From NCBI RefSeq assembly GCF_040930455.2, contig NZ_CP170494.1: a stretch of DNA of 64,000 nucleotides; one strand, given 5' to 3'. Position numbers and translations under genes: made by a program. The stretch's first letter is position 1. Each line of letters opens with the position of its first letter. Below are positions 44,666 through 53,306 of this stretch, piece after piece. Below the pieces are notes generated by a model. The model had not been told where the DNA came from. It did no database searches and saw nothing but the letters and a program-made list of their open reading frames with translations. This stretch comes from Neopusillimonas maritima (GTDB lineage: Bacteria > Pseudomonadota > Gammaproteobacteria > Burkholderiales > Burkholderiaceae_B).

Positions 44666-44755
44666 GAAGCTGAAACACGTAAGCAGTACAATATGGTCTT
44701 TCGCGACCCACGGAGACGTAACACTTTCGTCTCTACGCAGGTGGGTTTCAGCTTC
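44666..44755 (-). repeat. 11-bp long-range inverted repeat enclosing a second hairpin, rne leader
   Basis: GAAGCTGAAAC (44666-44676) and GTTTCAGCTTC (44745-44755) are perfect complements 68 bases apart. Between them GAGACG (44713-44718) and CGTCTC (44728-44733) form an inner 6-bp hairpin. On the minus strand the outer stem would form within about 8 bases of the proposed transcript start. Confidence 0.6.
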
Positions 44756-44769
44756 TATAGGCTAATAAG

Positions 44770-44797
44770 ATTATATGCCTGTTTTGTCTATGCGCAA
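44770..44797 (-). promoter_or_regulatory. Candidate promoter of rne
   Basis: On the minus strand a perfect TATAAT (44775-44770) is preceded, after 16 bases, by TTGCGC (44797-44792). The transcript would start near 44763. It lies inside the longest rluC open frame, supporting a later rluC start. Confidence 0.5.
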
Positions 44798-44816
44798 ACC
44801 GGAATCTTTACAAACC

Positions 44817-45746
44817 ATGAATATGGTCGTTCAAACGTTACAAATCGGCGCGGAGCAAGCTGGGCAGCGCATTGATAATTTTTTGTTGAAAACCTGCAAA
44901 GGGGTGCCGAAAAGTCATATTTACAAAGCCATCCGCTCTGGGCAGGTTCGAGTGAACAAAGGGCGGTGCCAAGCAGAATATCGGCTATTGGAGGGGGATG
45001 CGGTTCGCGTTCCGCCGTTTCGCATGGCCGATCCAAACGCCCGGCCGCCTGCGCCGGCAGCCAGCTTTCCGGTTGTTTACGAAGATGATGCCCTATTGGT
45101 TATCGACAAGCCTGCCGGTGTTGCCGTGCATGGCGGTAGCGGCGTTTCCTTCGGGGTCATAGAGCAGTTGCGTGCCGCCCGCCCGGCAGCCAAGTTTCTC
45201 GAGCTTGCTCATCGTCTCGATCGTGAGACGTCCGGTTTGCTTATTATTGCGAAAAAGCGGGTTGCGCTGGTGGCTTTGCATGAAATGATGCGTGAAGGGA
45301 AGGGGCGCAAACGTTATCTGGCTTTGGTGGAGGGAGACTGGCAGAATGACCGACAGCATTTGCGTCAACCTTTGTTGAAATGGTTGACCGCATCGGGTGA
45401 ACGGCGAGTCAAGGTGGATGCCCTGGGAAAGCCGGCACACACGATTATTAATTTGATGCACCGTTACGGTGGTCGCTTTTCGTTAGTCGAGGCGGAATTG
45501 AAAACCGGGCGGACACATCAGATCCGCGTACATCTGGCGGCCAGTGGATATCCCATTGTGGGGGACGACAAATACGGCCACGATGAAGTCAGGGCCCGCT
45601 TTTCGCGGCATGGTTTCAATCGTATGTTTCTGCACGCCTGGAAACTGGATATTCCTCATCCAGTCGGCGGTGAAATACTGAAACTCGAGGCCGCACTTCC
45701 GCCTGCATGTCAGGCCCTTCTTAAAGAGCTGGAGCAGATGTCTTGA
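44817..45746 (+). CDS. rluC: 23S rRNA pseudouridine synthase RluC
   Basis: Converts uridines in 23S rRNA to pseudouridine, 309 residues from 44817. The N-terminal S4 RNA-binding domain (AGQRIDNFLLKTCKGVPKSH) is followed by the catalytic domain with the nucleophile Asp in HRLDRETSGLL and with TGRTHQIRVHLA. The choice of RluC over RluD rests on divergence from rne, the E. coli arrangement. The start at 44817 (or 44823) is preferred to 44775, which lies within the proposed rne promoter. The stop overlaps the next start (TTGA). Confidence 0.92.
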   Translation: MNMVVQTLQIGAEQAGQRIDNFLLKTCKGVPKSHIYKAIRSGQVRVNKGRCQAEYRLLEGDAVRVPPFRMADPNARPPAPAASFPVVYEDDALLVIDKPAGVAVHGGSGVSFGVIEQLRAARPAAKFLELAHRLDRETSGLLIIAKKRVALVALHEMMREGKGRKRYLALVEGDWQNDRQHLRQPLLKWLTASGERRVKVDALGKPAHTIINLMHRYGGRFSLVEAELKTGRTHQIRVHLAASGYPIVGDDKYGHDEVRARFSRHGFNRMFLHAWKLDIPHPVGGEILKLEAALPPACQALLKELEQMS

Positions 45747-46411
45747 AACAGTATGATGCCGTTATTTTTGATTGGGACGGAACCATAATGGATTCCACCC
45801 AGTCTATTGTAAGTGCGATTCAGTTGGCATGCGCCGATATGCAACTGCCGGTGCCGCCTCGTGAGCGGGCCGCCTGGGTGATCGGTTTGTCGTTGGAAAG
45901 CGCGCTGTATCACGTGGCGCCCGATTTGCCGGCTGACCAGCTTTCTGCATTTGTGGACCGTTACAAGCATCATTTTTTCCAAAATGATCAAACGATTCCG
46001 TTGTTTGAAGGGATTCCCGAGATGCTCTCGGGCTTAAAAGAGGAACGGGTCAGTCTTGCCGTGGCGACCGGGAAAGGCCGGGTCGGGCTTGATCGGGTGT
46101 TGCAGGCTTCGAACCTGCAGCATTATTTTGACATGACTCGGTGTGCCGATGAGGCAAAAGGAAAGCCGGATCCAACCATGTTGTTCGACATTATTCATGG
46201 TTTGGGTCTGGATCCGGATCGGGTGGTGATGGTAGGTGACACAACGCACGACGTTGTCATGGCGCATAACGCGGGTATCGACAGTATTGCGGTTAGCTAT
46301 GGCGCACACGATGTGGATACTTTGTTTGGCGCGGAGCCGACTGTGTTGGTTCACAGTGTTGAGGAAATGAGCGACTGGCTGTCTGGGCGGCTGGTTCCAG
46401 TAGTACGGTAG
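45743..46411 (+). CDS. HAD-family phosphatase (phosphoglycolate phosphatase-like)
   Basis: Hydrolase of 222 residues. The nucleophile pair is Asp10/Asp12 in VIFDWDGTIMDST, motif II is LAVATGKGR, the lysine is in GKPDPTMLF and the metal site is VMVGDTTHDVVMA. The four-helix cap looks like that of Gph/PpaX proteins; the substrate cannot be told from sequence. It starts at TTG (45743), 8 bases after GGAG and overlapping the rluC stop. A gph-like gene after rluC is usual in this group. Confidence 0.9.
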   Translation: MKQYDAVIFDWDGTIMDSTQSIVSAIQLACADMQLPVPPRERAAWVIGLSLESALYHVAPDLPADQLSAFVDRYKHHFFQNDQTIPLFEGIPEMLSGLKEERVSLAVATGKGRVGLDRVLQASNLQHYFDMTRCADEAKGKPDPTMLFDIIHGLGLDPDRVVMVGDTTHDVVMAHNAGIDSIAVSYGAHDVDTLFGAEPTVLVHSVEEMSDWLSGRLVPVVR

Positions 46412-46455
46412 TCGGGGTGACCCGGCTTCGTGAAATCAAAACGAAGGTGGGTGAA

Positions 46456-47412
46456 ATGTCTCGATTCAAAATACCGCAAATTGCTCCGTCTGAAATAACA
46501 CCGGAATACATCTGGACCTCGCGCCGAACTTGGTTGAAGCACGTTGGAGCAGCGATGGGGGCGGGTGTTTTGTCGTCTTTGCCGCTGCAGGCTTGGGGCC
46601 GGGAGGGCATAAGTTACGGCCAACGTAATCCCGAATTTGGTGCTGACGAAAAGCTCACGCCTGAAGAGGACGTCACAACCTACAACAACTTTTATGAGTT
46701 CGGTACCGGCAAGGAGGATCCGGCGCGGTATGGCGGGGACATGCGTCTGCAGCCGTGGAAAGTTAAGGTGGATGGCGAAGTTTTGCGCCCTCAGGAGTTT
46801 GACCTGGACGATCTTTTGAAGCTCGCGGCACTTGAGGAACGGGTATACCGCATGCGCTGTGTGGAAGGGTGGTCGATGGTGATTCCCTGGAATGGCTACC
46901 CGTTATCAGCTTTGTTGAAGGCGGTGGAGCCGACGGGCAATGCGAAATACGTGGAATTTATTACCGACATGCAACCCGATGCGATGCCTGGGCTGCGCAG
47001 CCGGATTATCGACTGGCCTTATCTAGAGGGGTTGCGGCTTGATGAGGCGATGAATCCCCTTACCCTGCTTGTGTTCGGTGTGTATGGCAAAGCGCTGCCG
47101 GTTGCCAATGGAGCCCCTGTGCGTGTCGCCATCCCCTGGAAGTACGGTTTTAAATCAGGCAAGTCTATTGTTCATATCCGCCTGACTGAAAAGCAGCCCG
47201 AAACCAGTTGGGTCCGTATCGCGCCGCACGAATATGGTTTTTACGCCAACGTGAACCCTGATGTTCCGCATCCACGGTGGAGTCAGGCGACCGAAAGGCG
47301 TATTGGTTCGGGAGGCTTGTTTGCCCCTCGGTTGCCCACCCAAATGTTCAATGGCTACGGCGAGCAGGTTGCGTCGCTGTATTCAGGCATGGATTTGTCG
47401 CGTTATTACTAA
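46456..47412 (+). CDS. msrP: Periplasmic methionine sulfoxide reductase catalytic subunit MsrP
   Basis: Molybdopterin enzyme that repairs oxidised methionine in periplasmic proteins, 318 residues from the ATG at 46456. This start has AGGTGG upstream and is preferred to the GTG at 46417. A Tat signal (SRRTWLKHVGAAMGAGVLSSLP) directs export with cofactor bound. The molybdenum ligand is Cys135 in YRMRCVEGWSMVIPW. Other family features are YNNFYEFGTGKEDP and GAPVRVAIPWKYGFKS. The haem partner msrQ follows after 14 bases. Confidence 0.97.
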   Translation: MSRFKIPQIAPSEITPEYIWTSRRTWLKHVGAAMGAGVLSSLPLQAWGREGISYGQRNPEFGADEKLTPEEDVTTYNNFYEFGTGKEDPARYGGDMRLQPWKVKVDGEVLRPQEFDLDDLLKLAALEERVYRMRCVEGWSMVIPWNGYPLSALLKAVEPTGNAKYVEFITDMQPDAMPGLRSRIIDWPYLEGLRLDEAMNPLTLLVFGVYGKALPVANGAPVRVAIPWKYGFKSGKSIVHIRLTEKQPETSWVRIAPHEYGFYANVNPDVPHPRWSQATERRIGSGGLFAPRLPTQMFNGYGEQVASLYSGMDLSRYY

Positions 47413-47426
47413 GCTAACAAATAATA

Positions 47427-47999
47427 ATGATTTCGGTGTTGATGTTTTTTGCCTGCCTGTATCCGGTTTTTTTGTGGGTGGGGCTGGGTTTAACCGGGGG
47501 GCTAACCGCGAACCCGCCCGAATATCTGATTCGCTCTTCTGGTGAGTGGGCGCTGGTGGCATTATGTGTTGTCCTGCTGGCAACGCCATTAAGCCGCTAT
47601 GCCCGGATATCGGTATTGTTGAAGCATCGTCGCATGTTAGGTTTATTCGCCTATTTTTATTCGATTTTGCACCTTCTGGGCTGGGCCTTTTGGGAGCAGG
47701 GTTTTGGTTTGGAAGCGATGTGGCTTGATGTGGTGACACGCTGGTTTATTACGGTGGGGGTCGTTGCGTTTGTATTGCTCACGCCGCTGGCATTAACGTC
47801 TACTTATGGCTGGATGCGTCGCCTCGGGCGCAATTGGAAGCGCTTGCATTACGGCATTTATCCCGCGATCGGGTTGTCGATATGGCATTTTTGGCTGGTT
47901 CGGGCCGGTAAAAACGATTTTTTTGAGGTGTGGATTTATTTGGCCGTGGTATTTCTGTTGTGCCTGCCGCGTATTATTCAATTGAGGCACCATAAATAG
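47427..47999 (+). CDS. msrQ: MsrPQ haem-binding membrane subunit MsrQ
   Basis: Haem b membrane protein that passes electrons from the quinone pool to MsrP, 190 residues with about six membrane segments. Candidate haem-ligand histidines are in KHRRMLGLFAYFYSILHLLGW and in HYGIYPAIGLSIWHFWLV. TSTYGWMRRLGRNWKRLHY is a family signature. It ends 47 bases from the convergent methyltransferase gene; that gap holds no clear terminator. Confidence 0.96.
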   Translation: MISVLMFFACLYPVFLWVGLGLTGGLTANPPEYLIRSSGEWALVALCVVLLATPLSRYARISVLLKHRRMLGLFAYFYSILHLLGWAFWEQGFGLEAMWLDVVTRWFITVGVVAFVLLTPLALTSTYGWMRRLGRNWKRLHYGIYPAIGLSIWHFWLVRAGKNDFFEVWIYLAVVFLLCLPRIIQLRHHK

Positions 48000-48046
48000 T
48001 GGCTGGTTGTTACCCACCGGTGCTTGCCATGTCATGATTTGCTGAA

Positions 48047-48754
48047 TCAGGCCTGAAAGAGAAATAAAGTGGGTTGTTTCTGTAAAACCGGGGCAGGCCG
48101 TTTTTTCCAGTCATCGATAGAGTGGGTTTGTATCCATTCATGGTCGGTGGTGAGGGCGCGTGCGATACAGAGTCGGGTAGATCCGGAAAGTGTCAGGATC
48201 AAGGTTTCGAACATGGCATCGTTGCGGTACGGTGTTTCAATGAATATTTGTGTTTGCCGGGCTTTGCGTGACGCAGCCTCCCATGCGCGCAGCTGTTGTG
48301 CCCGTTCAGCGGGGGCAACAGGCGCATAGCCATGAAATACAAAATTCTGCCCATTCAGGCCGCTTGCCATTAGCCCAAGAATGATTGAGGAGGGGCCTGT
48401 CCAGGGCGCCACCCGTATTCCCATTTCATGAGCGGTTTGTACGACCAGTGCGCCGGGGTCGGCCACAGCAGGGCATCCTGCTTCGGATACCAGGCCGATG
48501 TCGCCGGTTACGCCTGATTGCTTTAGCCACTGGCGTATTTGCGCAGCGTCGGTGTTGCGGGACAATGCGTGGATGGTGATGTCTTGTACTGGCTTTTCGG
48601 TGCCGATCAACTTCAAGAACGCGCGCGCGGTTTTGGCGTTCTCGGCGATGTAGTAATCAAGCTTGCTTGCCTTCGTTTGTGCTTCGAGAGGGAGCCAGCG
48701 TGATGCGGGGCTTTCCCCCAGGCTGACAGGGATCAAATGAAGAGTCTGTGGCAT
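48047..48754 (-). CDS. SAM-dependent methyltransferase of the RsmI/tetrapyrrole methylase family
   Basis: Protein of 235 residues with the tetrapyrrole methylase fold seen in RsmI, the 16S rRNA C1402 ribose methylase. Motifs are DIGLVSEAGCPAVADPGALVV, PWTGPSSIILGLMASGLNGQ and FIETPYRNDAMFE. The N-terminus differs from RsmI proper (MPQTLHLIPVSLGE) and the protein is shorter than RsmI (about 285). It is probably the paralogue that Burkholderiales carry beside yceF, with unknown substrate. It lies 2 bases after yceF on the same strand. Confidence 0.88.
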   Translation of the reverse strand: MPQTLHLIPVSLGESPASRWLPLEAQTKASKLDYYIAENAKTARAFLKLIGTEKPVQDITIHALSRNTDAAQIRQWLKQSGVTGDIGLVSEAGCPAVADPGALVVQTAHEMGIRVAPWTGPSSIILGLMASGLNGQNFVFHGYAPVAPAERAQQLRAWEAASRKARQTQIFIETPYRNDAMFETLILTLSGSTRLCIARALTTDHEWIQTHSIDDWKKRPAPVLQKQPTLFLFQA

Positions 48755-48756
48755 GG

Positions 48757-49341
48757 TTACGGCGAATCCGGTTGCAAAGGATTAATGTTAAACCGGCGCA
48801 GCATATTGCTTAATGTGATGAGCGGAAGGCCGATAATGGCGGTAGGGTCGTCCGAGCGGATATGTTCCATCAGCGTGATGCCCAGAGACTCGGCCTTGGC
48901 GCTGCCGGCCGTGTCGTAGGGTTTTTCCTGGTCGAGGTAATAGTGAATTTCGGCTTCGTTAAGCACCCGGAAGCGGCAATGAGTAACGATATTTTCAGTT
49001 TCCGTTACCCCTTCGTGCGAGACGCACAGCGCGGTGTGGAACATGACCGTCTGGCCGCTTAGCATTTTAAGCTGATTCATTGCGCGCTCATGGTTGCCTG
49101 GTTTGCCGATAGCGACACCATTAATGGTCGCCACCTGGTCGGACCCAATGACGACGGCACTTGGGCTGATTTTGGCAATGACCGTTGCCTTTTCCTTCGC
49201 CAGCCGCAGAGCAAGCTCAACCGGGCTTTCGTTTTCCAGGGGAGTTTCGTCGATGTCGGGTGCAATGGTTTCGAATGGCAACCGCAGTCTTTCAAGCAGT
49301 GCGCGGCGGTAAGGTGAGCTTGATGCCAGAATCAGACGCAT
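48757..49341 (-). CDS. yceF: Maf-family nucleotide pyrophosphatase YceF
   Basis: Nucleotide pyrophosphatase that cleans up modified nucleotides; E. coli YceF acts on 7-methyl-GTP. It has 194 residues from the ATG at 49341 (MRLILASSSPYRRALLERL). The catalytic Asp is in VVIGSDQVATING, and IGKPGNHERA and AGSAKAESLGI match YceF rather than YhdE. The frame upstream of this ATG covers the yceD promoter and is not coding. It is divergent from yceD-rpmF, as in other proteobacteria. Confidence 0.93.
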   Translation of the reverse strand: MRLILASSSPYRRALLERLRLPFETIAPDIDETPLENESPVELALRLAKEKATVIAKISPSAVVIGSDQVATINGVAIGKPGNHERAMNQLKMLSGQTVMFHTALCVSHEGVTETENIVTHCRFRVLNEAEIHYYLDQEKPYDTAGSAKAESLGITLMEHIRSDDPTAIIGLPLITLSNMLRRFNINPLQPDSP

Positions 49342-49364
49342 AGGCCGGGGTTCTTCCAGAAGGT

Positions 49365-49394
49365 TTGACGCAAGAGTGGTGAAAGCGGTATTAT
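49365..49394 (+). promoter_or_regulatory. Promoter of the yceD-rpmF-plsX-fab cluster
   Basis: TTGACG (49365-49370), 18 bases, TATTAT (49389-49394): a strong sigma-70 match. The start would be near 49401, after the ATG at 49398 and before the GTG at 49431, so it also decides the yceD start. Confidence 0.65.
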
Positions 49395-49430
49395 CTAATG
49401 TTTTCTTTAATAGGCAAAGAGCAACCCGTG

Positions 49431-49958
49431 AGTGATTCACTTATCGACGCCCTTGGTTTTGCGCGGGCGGGGTCGTTTTTGCAGGGTCAGGCGCCTTTAG
49501 GGTTGTTTACCCGTATGCTGGATGGCCAGCTTGCCCAGCCTGATGCACAGCGTAAAAGCTTTGTGAACTGGACGCTGGAAGGTGAAAACACTGCTTCCGG
49601 TCGGTACTTTTTGCACGTTACCGCGCACGCAGAACCCATGCTTGAATGCCAGCGTTGCCTGCGTCCGTTTATTTGCAATATCAACGTCGATAACCGGGTT
49701 GAGCTGGTGCGAACACCGGCTGAGCAGGAGACCGACGATCTTGATGATGACGGTATCGAGCGTATTGTTGGGTCAAAACGGTTTAGCGTGCTAGGCTTTG
49801 TTGAAGACGAACTGATCCTGGCGATGCCTTATGTGCCAAAGCATCACGAGTGCCCGTCGGATAACGGAATTCAGGCAGATCGGTCTGCCTCTTCCCAGGA
49901 ACAGGAAACCAGGCGTCAATCACCATTCTCGGTGCTTGAGCAGCTTAAAAAGAATTGA
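49431..49958 (+). CDS. yceD: DUF177 protein YceD (23S rRNA accumulation protein)
   Basis: Family linked to 23S rRNA accumulation and almost always encoded before rpmF; 175 residues from the GTG at 49431. The conserved core is LECQRCLRPF with its paired cysteines, an acidic stretch (ETDDLDDDGIE), FVEDELILAMPYVPKH and the C-terminal PFSVLEQLKK. A longer reading from 49398 would begin upstream of the predicted transcript start. It leads the ribosomal protein and fatty-acid cluster. Confidence 0.93.
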   Translation, partial: SDSLIDALGFARAGSFLQGQAPLGLFTRMLDGQLAQPDAQRKSFVNWTLEGENTASGRYFLHVTAHAEPMLECQRCLRPFICNINVDNRVELVRTPAEQETDDLDDDGIERIVGSKRFSVLGFVEDELILAMPYVPKHHECPSDNGIQADRSASSQEQETRRQSPFSVLEQLKKN

Positions 49959-50008
49959 TTATTTTGAATTAACCCCGGGGGTAAAACACCCCTTTACCAG
50001 GAGTCATC

Positions 50009-50191
50009 ATGGCTGTTCAACAAAATAAAAAGAGTTCGTCCAAGCGCGGAATGCATCGTGCGCACGATTCTCTTACCACGCCTCCCACAGCGATCGAGCC
50101 AAACACAGGCGAATTGCATCTTCGTCATCACATCAGCCCCAACGGTTTCTATCGTGGCCGTAAAGTGCTGAAAACAAAGAACGACGAATAA
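50009..50191 (+). CDS. rpmF: 50S ribosomal protein L32
   Basis: Ribosomal protein of 60 residues, basic, beginning MAVQQNKKSSSKRGMHRAHD, with the typical LRHHISPNGFYRGRKVL end. It lacks the zinc cysteines found in some L32 proteins. AGGAG stands 5 bases before the ATG. The 50-base gap after yceD contains a small GGGGT/ACCCC inverted repeat. plsX follows, the widespread rpmF-plsX pairing. Confidence 0.98.
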   Translation: MAVQQNKKSSSKRGMHRAHDSLTTPPTAIEPNTGELHLRHHISPNGFYRGRKVLKTKNDE

Positions 50192-50230
50192 ACCGGTATT
50201 TCAGCAATCTGCTGTCAGGTTGCCTAATTA

Positions 50231-51313
50231 ATGCCACATAAGAAGATTCGAATCGCCGTAGACTGTATGGGCGGTGATGTAGGGGTTTCCGTTACGGTTA
50301 CCGCTTCATACCAGTTTGCGCAACGTTTTCCCGATACCACCTTCTTGCTGGTTGGTGACGCCGTCGCCATTCAGTCTCAGTTGGCGCGGTTAGGTTGCGA
50401 CCGTGCCGATTGGTATCAAATACTTCCCGCCTCCGAAGTCGTCGCTATGGACGACCCGGTCGAGGTCGCTTTGCGCCGCAAGAAAGATTCTTCCATGCGG
50501 GTTGCAGCACAGGCGGTCAAAGATGGGGTCGCGGACGCCTGCATTTCCGCTGGGAATACCGGCGCCTGGATGGCGATTTCACGTTATGTGTTGAAAACGC
50601 TCGACGGCATTGATCGACCGGCAATCGCCGCGTCGATTCCCAATCAGCATGGCGGCGCAACCACTGTTCTCGATTTGGGCGCCAACGTCGATTGTTCAGC
50701 GCAGCATCTGTTGCAGTTCGCCATTATGGGTACGGCTCTGGTGAGTGCACTTTACGGCACTAGTGCGCCCAAAGTTGGCTTGTTGAATATAGGTGAAGAA
50801 GTCATCAAGGGAAACGAAGTCGTTAAGCAAGCGGCTGAGTTGTTGCGTGGCAGTGGTCTGAATTTTTACGGCAATGTCGAAGGCGATGATATTTGCAAAG
50901 GTACTGTCGACGTCATTGTTTGCGATGGTTTTGTGGGTAATGTCGTTCTGAAGTCCATGGAAGGCCTGGCGCGTATGGTGGCAACCATGATTCGCGCTGA
51001 GTTCAAAAGCGGGATTTTGTCGATGTTGGCGGGGCTGATTGCGTCGCCGGTGTTGAATCGTTTTCGTAAGAAAGTGGATAACCGCCGTTACAATGGCGCC
51101 GCTTTGCTGGGTTTGCGGGGTATTGTCATTAAAAGCCATGGCTCTGCGGATGTTTATGCTTTTGGCTGCGCCTTGCAGCGCGCAAGGGAAGCCGTAAATA
51201 ACGGCCTTCTGGAAGGAACGACGACGGCAATTCATGACTTGCATCAAAGCCTTGCCAAAGCCAAGTCGCTGCAAGCGAATGTGTCTAACGATGTAACGGG
51301 TCGGGCAGCATAG
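50231..51313 (+). CDS. plsX: Phosphate acyltransferase PlsX
   Basis: Makes acyl-phosphate from acyl-ACP for phospholipid synthesis, 360 residues. Family motifs are RIAVDCMGGDVG at the N-terminus, SAGNTGAWMAISRYVL, VLDLGANVDCSAQHLLQFA and NVEGDDICKGTVDVIVCDGFVGNV. Residues after about 335 are a less conserved tail. It sits between rpmF and fabH, joining ribosomal and lipid genes in one transcript. Confidence 0.98.
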   Translation: MPHKKIRIAVDCMGGDVGVSVTVTASYQFAQRFPDTTFLLVGDAVAIQSQLARLGCDRADWYQILPASEVVAMDDPVEVALRRKKDSSMRVAAQAVKDGVADACISAGNTGAWMAISRYVLKTLDGIDRPAIAASIPNQHGGATTVLDLGANVDCSAQHLLQFAIMGTALVSALYGTSAPKVGLLNIGEEVIKGNEVVKQAAELLRGSGLNFYGNVEGDDICKGTVDVIVCDGFVGNVVLKSMEGLARMVATMIRAEFKSGILSMLAGLIASPVLNRFRKKVDNRRYNGAALLGLRGIVIKSHGSADVYAFGCALQRAREAVNNGLLEGTTTAIHDLHQSLAKAKSLQANVSNDVTGRAA

Positions 51314-51341
51314 GCTGCCATCCAATGGAAGTGGTTTCACT

Positions 51342-52316
51342 ATGCCTTATGCCAAGATAGCAGGAACGGGGGGCTATTTGCCGCCTCGTGTGGTGTCAAA
51401 CGATGATCTGGCCGCTGAATTGGCGACCCGGGGGGTCGAAACCTCCGATGAATGGATTACCGAGCGCACGGGTATCCGGCAACGGCATATCGCCGGCCCG
51501 GATGTTAAAACCAGCATGCTGGCCACTGAGGCGGCAAAAATTGCGATGGCTGATGCGGGGGTTGGTCCCACCGATATCGATTTGCTGATTGTGGCTACGT
51601 CAACGCCTGACGTCATTTTTCCCAGTACGGCATGCCTGGTGCAAGCTCAATTGGGCATTCGTCAGGGAGCGGCATTCGATGTGCAGGCCGTGTGCAGTGG
51701 TTTTGTTTACGCGTTAACCACTGCCGATGCGTTTATTCAGGCGGGCCGTGCACGTACCGCGCTGGTCATCGGCGCCGAAATCTTTTCCAGTATCCTTGAT
51801 TGGGACGATCGACGCACTTGTGTGCTGTTTGGCGATGGTGCGGGCGCAGTGGTGCTCAAGGCAGCCGATGAGCCGGGCATTCTGGCCGCAGAGCTTCATG
51901 CCGACGGCAGCCAACAGGGCATTTTATGTGCCAACGGTCGTATAGAAGCCGGGCAGGTAGTGGGTGATCCCTTTGTGCGAATGGATGGTCAGGCCGTGTT
52001 TAAAATGGCGGTTAATGCATTGTCTAAGTCTGCGCACGATGTGTGTCGGTCGGCCGGCGTTGGTTTGGCGGATGTCGATTGGATGGTTCCGCATCAGGCG
52101 AATGTCCGTATCCTTAATTTCCTGGGTAAAAAGTTGGGCATTCCCACAGAAAAAATTGTTATTACACTCGATCAACATGCCAACACCTCCGCTGCCAGCG
52201 TGCCGCTTGCGCTTGATGTCGCTCGGCGTGACGGCCGTATCAAAAAAGGGGATGTGGTACTCATGCAAGGTGTGGGTGGCGGGTTCACTTGGGGCTCTGT
52301 GCTTGCCCGCATGTAA
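51342..52316 (+). CDS. fabH: 3-oxoacyl-ACP synthase III
   Basis: Starts fatty-acid chains by condensing acetyl-CoA with malonyl-ACP, 324 residues. The catalytic triad is Cys118 (VQAVCSGFVYAL), His251 (WMVPHQANVRIL) and Asn281 (HANTSAASVPLAL). The C-terminal GVGGGFTWGSVLARM is typical. It lies 28 bases after plsX and 51 bases before fabD on the same strand. Confidence 0.99.
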   Translation: MPYAKIAGTGGYLPPRVVSNDDLAAELATRGVETSDEWITERTGIRQRHIAGPDVKTSMLATEAAKIAMADAGVGPTDIDLLIVATSTPDVIFPSTACLVQAQLGIRQGAAFDVQAVCSGFVYALTTADAFIQAGRARTALVIGAEIFSSILDWDDRRTCVLFGDGAGAVVLKAADEPGILAAELHADGSQQGILCANGRIEAGQVVGDPFVRMDGQAVFKMAVNALSKSAHDVCRSAGVGLADVDWMVPHQANVRILNFLGKKLGIPTEKIVITLDQHANTSAASVPLALDVARRDGRIKKGDVVLMQGVGGGFTWGSVLARM

Positions 52317-52367
52317 AATCACGCAAATTTGCCATATTTCGCGTTCAAATAAATCAATTCAATTGTC

Positions 52368-53306
52368 ATGAAAGTTGCTTTTGTATTTCCGGGGCAAGGG
52401 TCTCAATCCGTAGGTATGATGGATGCCTGGTCAGGTAATTCCATTGTGCAGGCTGCGCTCGCCGAAGCGTCTGATGCGCTGGGTCAGGATCTGGCCGCGC
52501 TTATTGCTCAAGGCCCTGCTGAAGACCTGAATTTAACCACCAACACCCAGCCAGTGATGTTAAGCGCGTCTGTTGCCGTTTACCGTGCCTGGCGTGATGC
52601 CGGCGGCCCGGTGCCGCACCTGGTGGCAGGGCACAGTTTGGGTGAGTATTCCGCCCTGACAGCGGTTAACGCGCTTACTTTGGCCGATGCGGTGCGTCTT
52701 GTGCGTGTTCGTGCTGATGCCATGCAGGCAGCGGTACCGGTGGGCAGTGGTGGAATGGCGGCGATTCTGGGGCTGGATGATGATCAGGTTCGCCGGTTAT
52801 GCGCCGAGTCCGCACAAGGCGAGATCGTCGAGGCTGTAAATTACAACGCGCCGGCGCAAGTCGTGATTGCCGGTCATAAGGCGGCGGTGGAACGTGCTTG
52901 TGAGCGGGCACGCGAGGCAGGCGCCAAGCGTGCTTTGGTTTTGCCTGTCTCCGCCCCTTTTCACTCAAGCTTGCTCGAGCCTGCCGCCAAAGTGCTTCAG
53001 AACGCATTGGCCGGTGTCAACCTCATGCCCCCTCAGGTGCCTTTGGTCAACAATGTCGATGTGGCTTCTCCTGCGGAGCCTGAAGCCATCAAAAATGCGT
53101 TGGTTCGCCAGGCCTGGCACCCGGTGCGCTGGGTCGAGACATTGCAGGCAATGAAAGCTCAGGGTGTCACCCATGTTGTCGAGTGTGGGCCGGGTAAAGT
53201 GCTGGCAGGTCTTACCAAGCGTATCGACCGAGATCTTGTCGGTCTGTCGATTACGGATCCCGCGTCGCTGGATTCGGTGTTGGAAACCATCAAGGGGGCA
53301 TCATGA
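52368..53306 (+). CDS. fabD: Malonyl-CoA-ACP transacylase
   Basis: Transfers malonyl from CoA to acyl carrier protein, 312 residues. The N-terminus is VAFVFPGQGSQSVGM, the active-site serine is Ser90 in AGHSLGEYSAL, and the catalytic His lies in VSAPFHSSLL. The stop overlaps the fabG ATG (ATGA), so the two proteins are translationally coupled. Confidence 0.99.
   Translation: MKVAFVFPGQGSQSVGMMDAWSGNSIVQAALAEASDALGQDLAALIAQGPAEDLNLTTNTQPVMLSASVAVYRAWRDAGGPVPHLVAGHSLGEYSALTAVNALTLADAVRLVRVRADAMQAAVPVGSGGMAAILGLDDDQVRRLCAESAQGEIVEAVNYNAPAQVVIAGHKAAVERACERAREAGAKRALVLPVSAPFHSSLLEPAAKVLQNALAGVNLMPPQVPLVNNVDVASPAEPEAIKNALVRQAWHPVRWVETLQAMKAQGVTHVVECGPGKVLAGLTKRIDRDLVGLSITDPASLDSVLETIKGAS

Larger units (their letters stand above)
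44274..44763 (-). promoter_or_regulatory. Long presumed 5' leader of rne (no gene)
   Basis: This is the only stretch over 300 bases without a gene. If the promoter at 44770-44797 is right, the whole of it is transcribed as an rne leader of about 490 bases. It carries two clear inverted repeats (listed separately). A long structured leader fits the known autoregulation of rne through its 5' UTR in E. coli. Conservation has not been checked. Confidence 0.5.

Noticed and set aside
49959..50008. GGGGT/ACCCC inverted repeat between yceD and rpmF as a terminator
   Set aside because: The stem is 5 bp with only three T after it, and rpmF must be read through from the yceD promoter; at most an RNA processing or pausing site.
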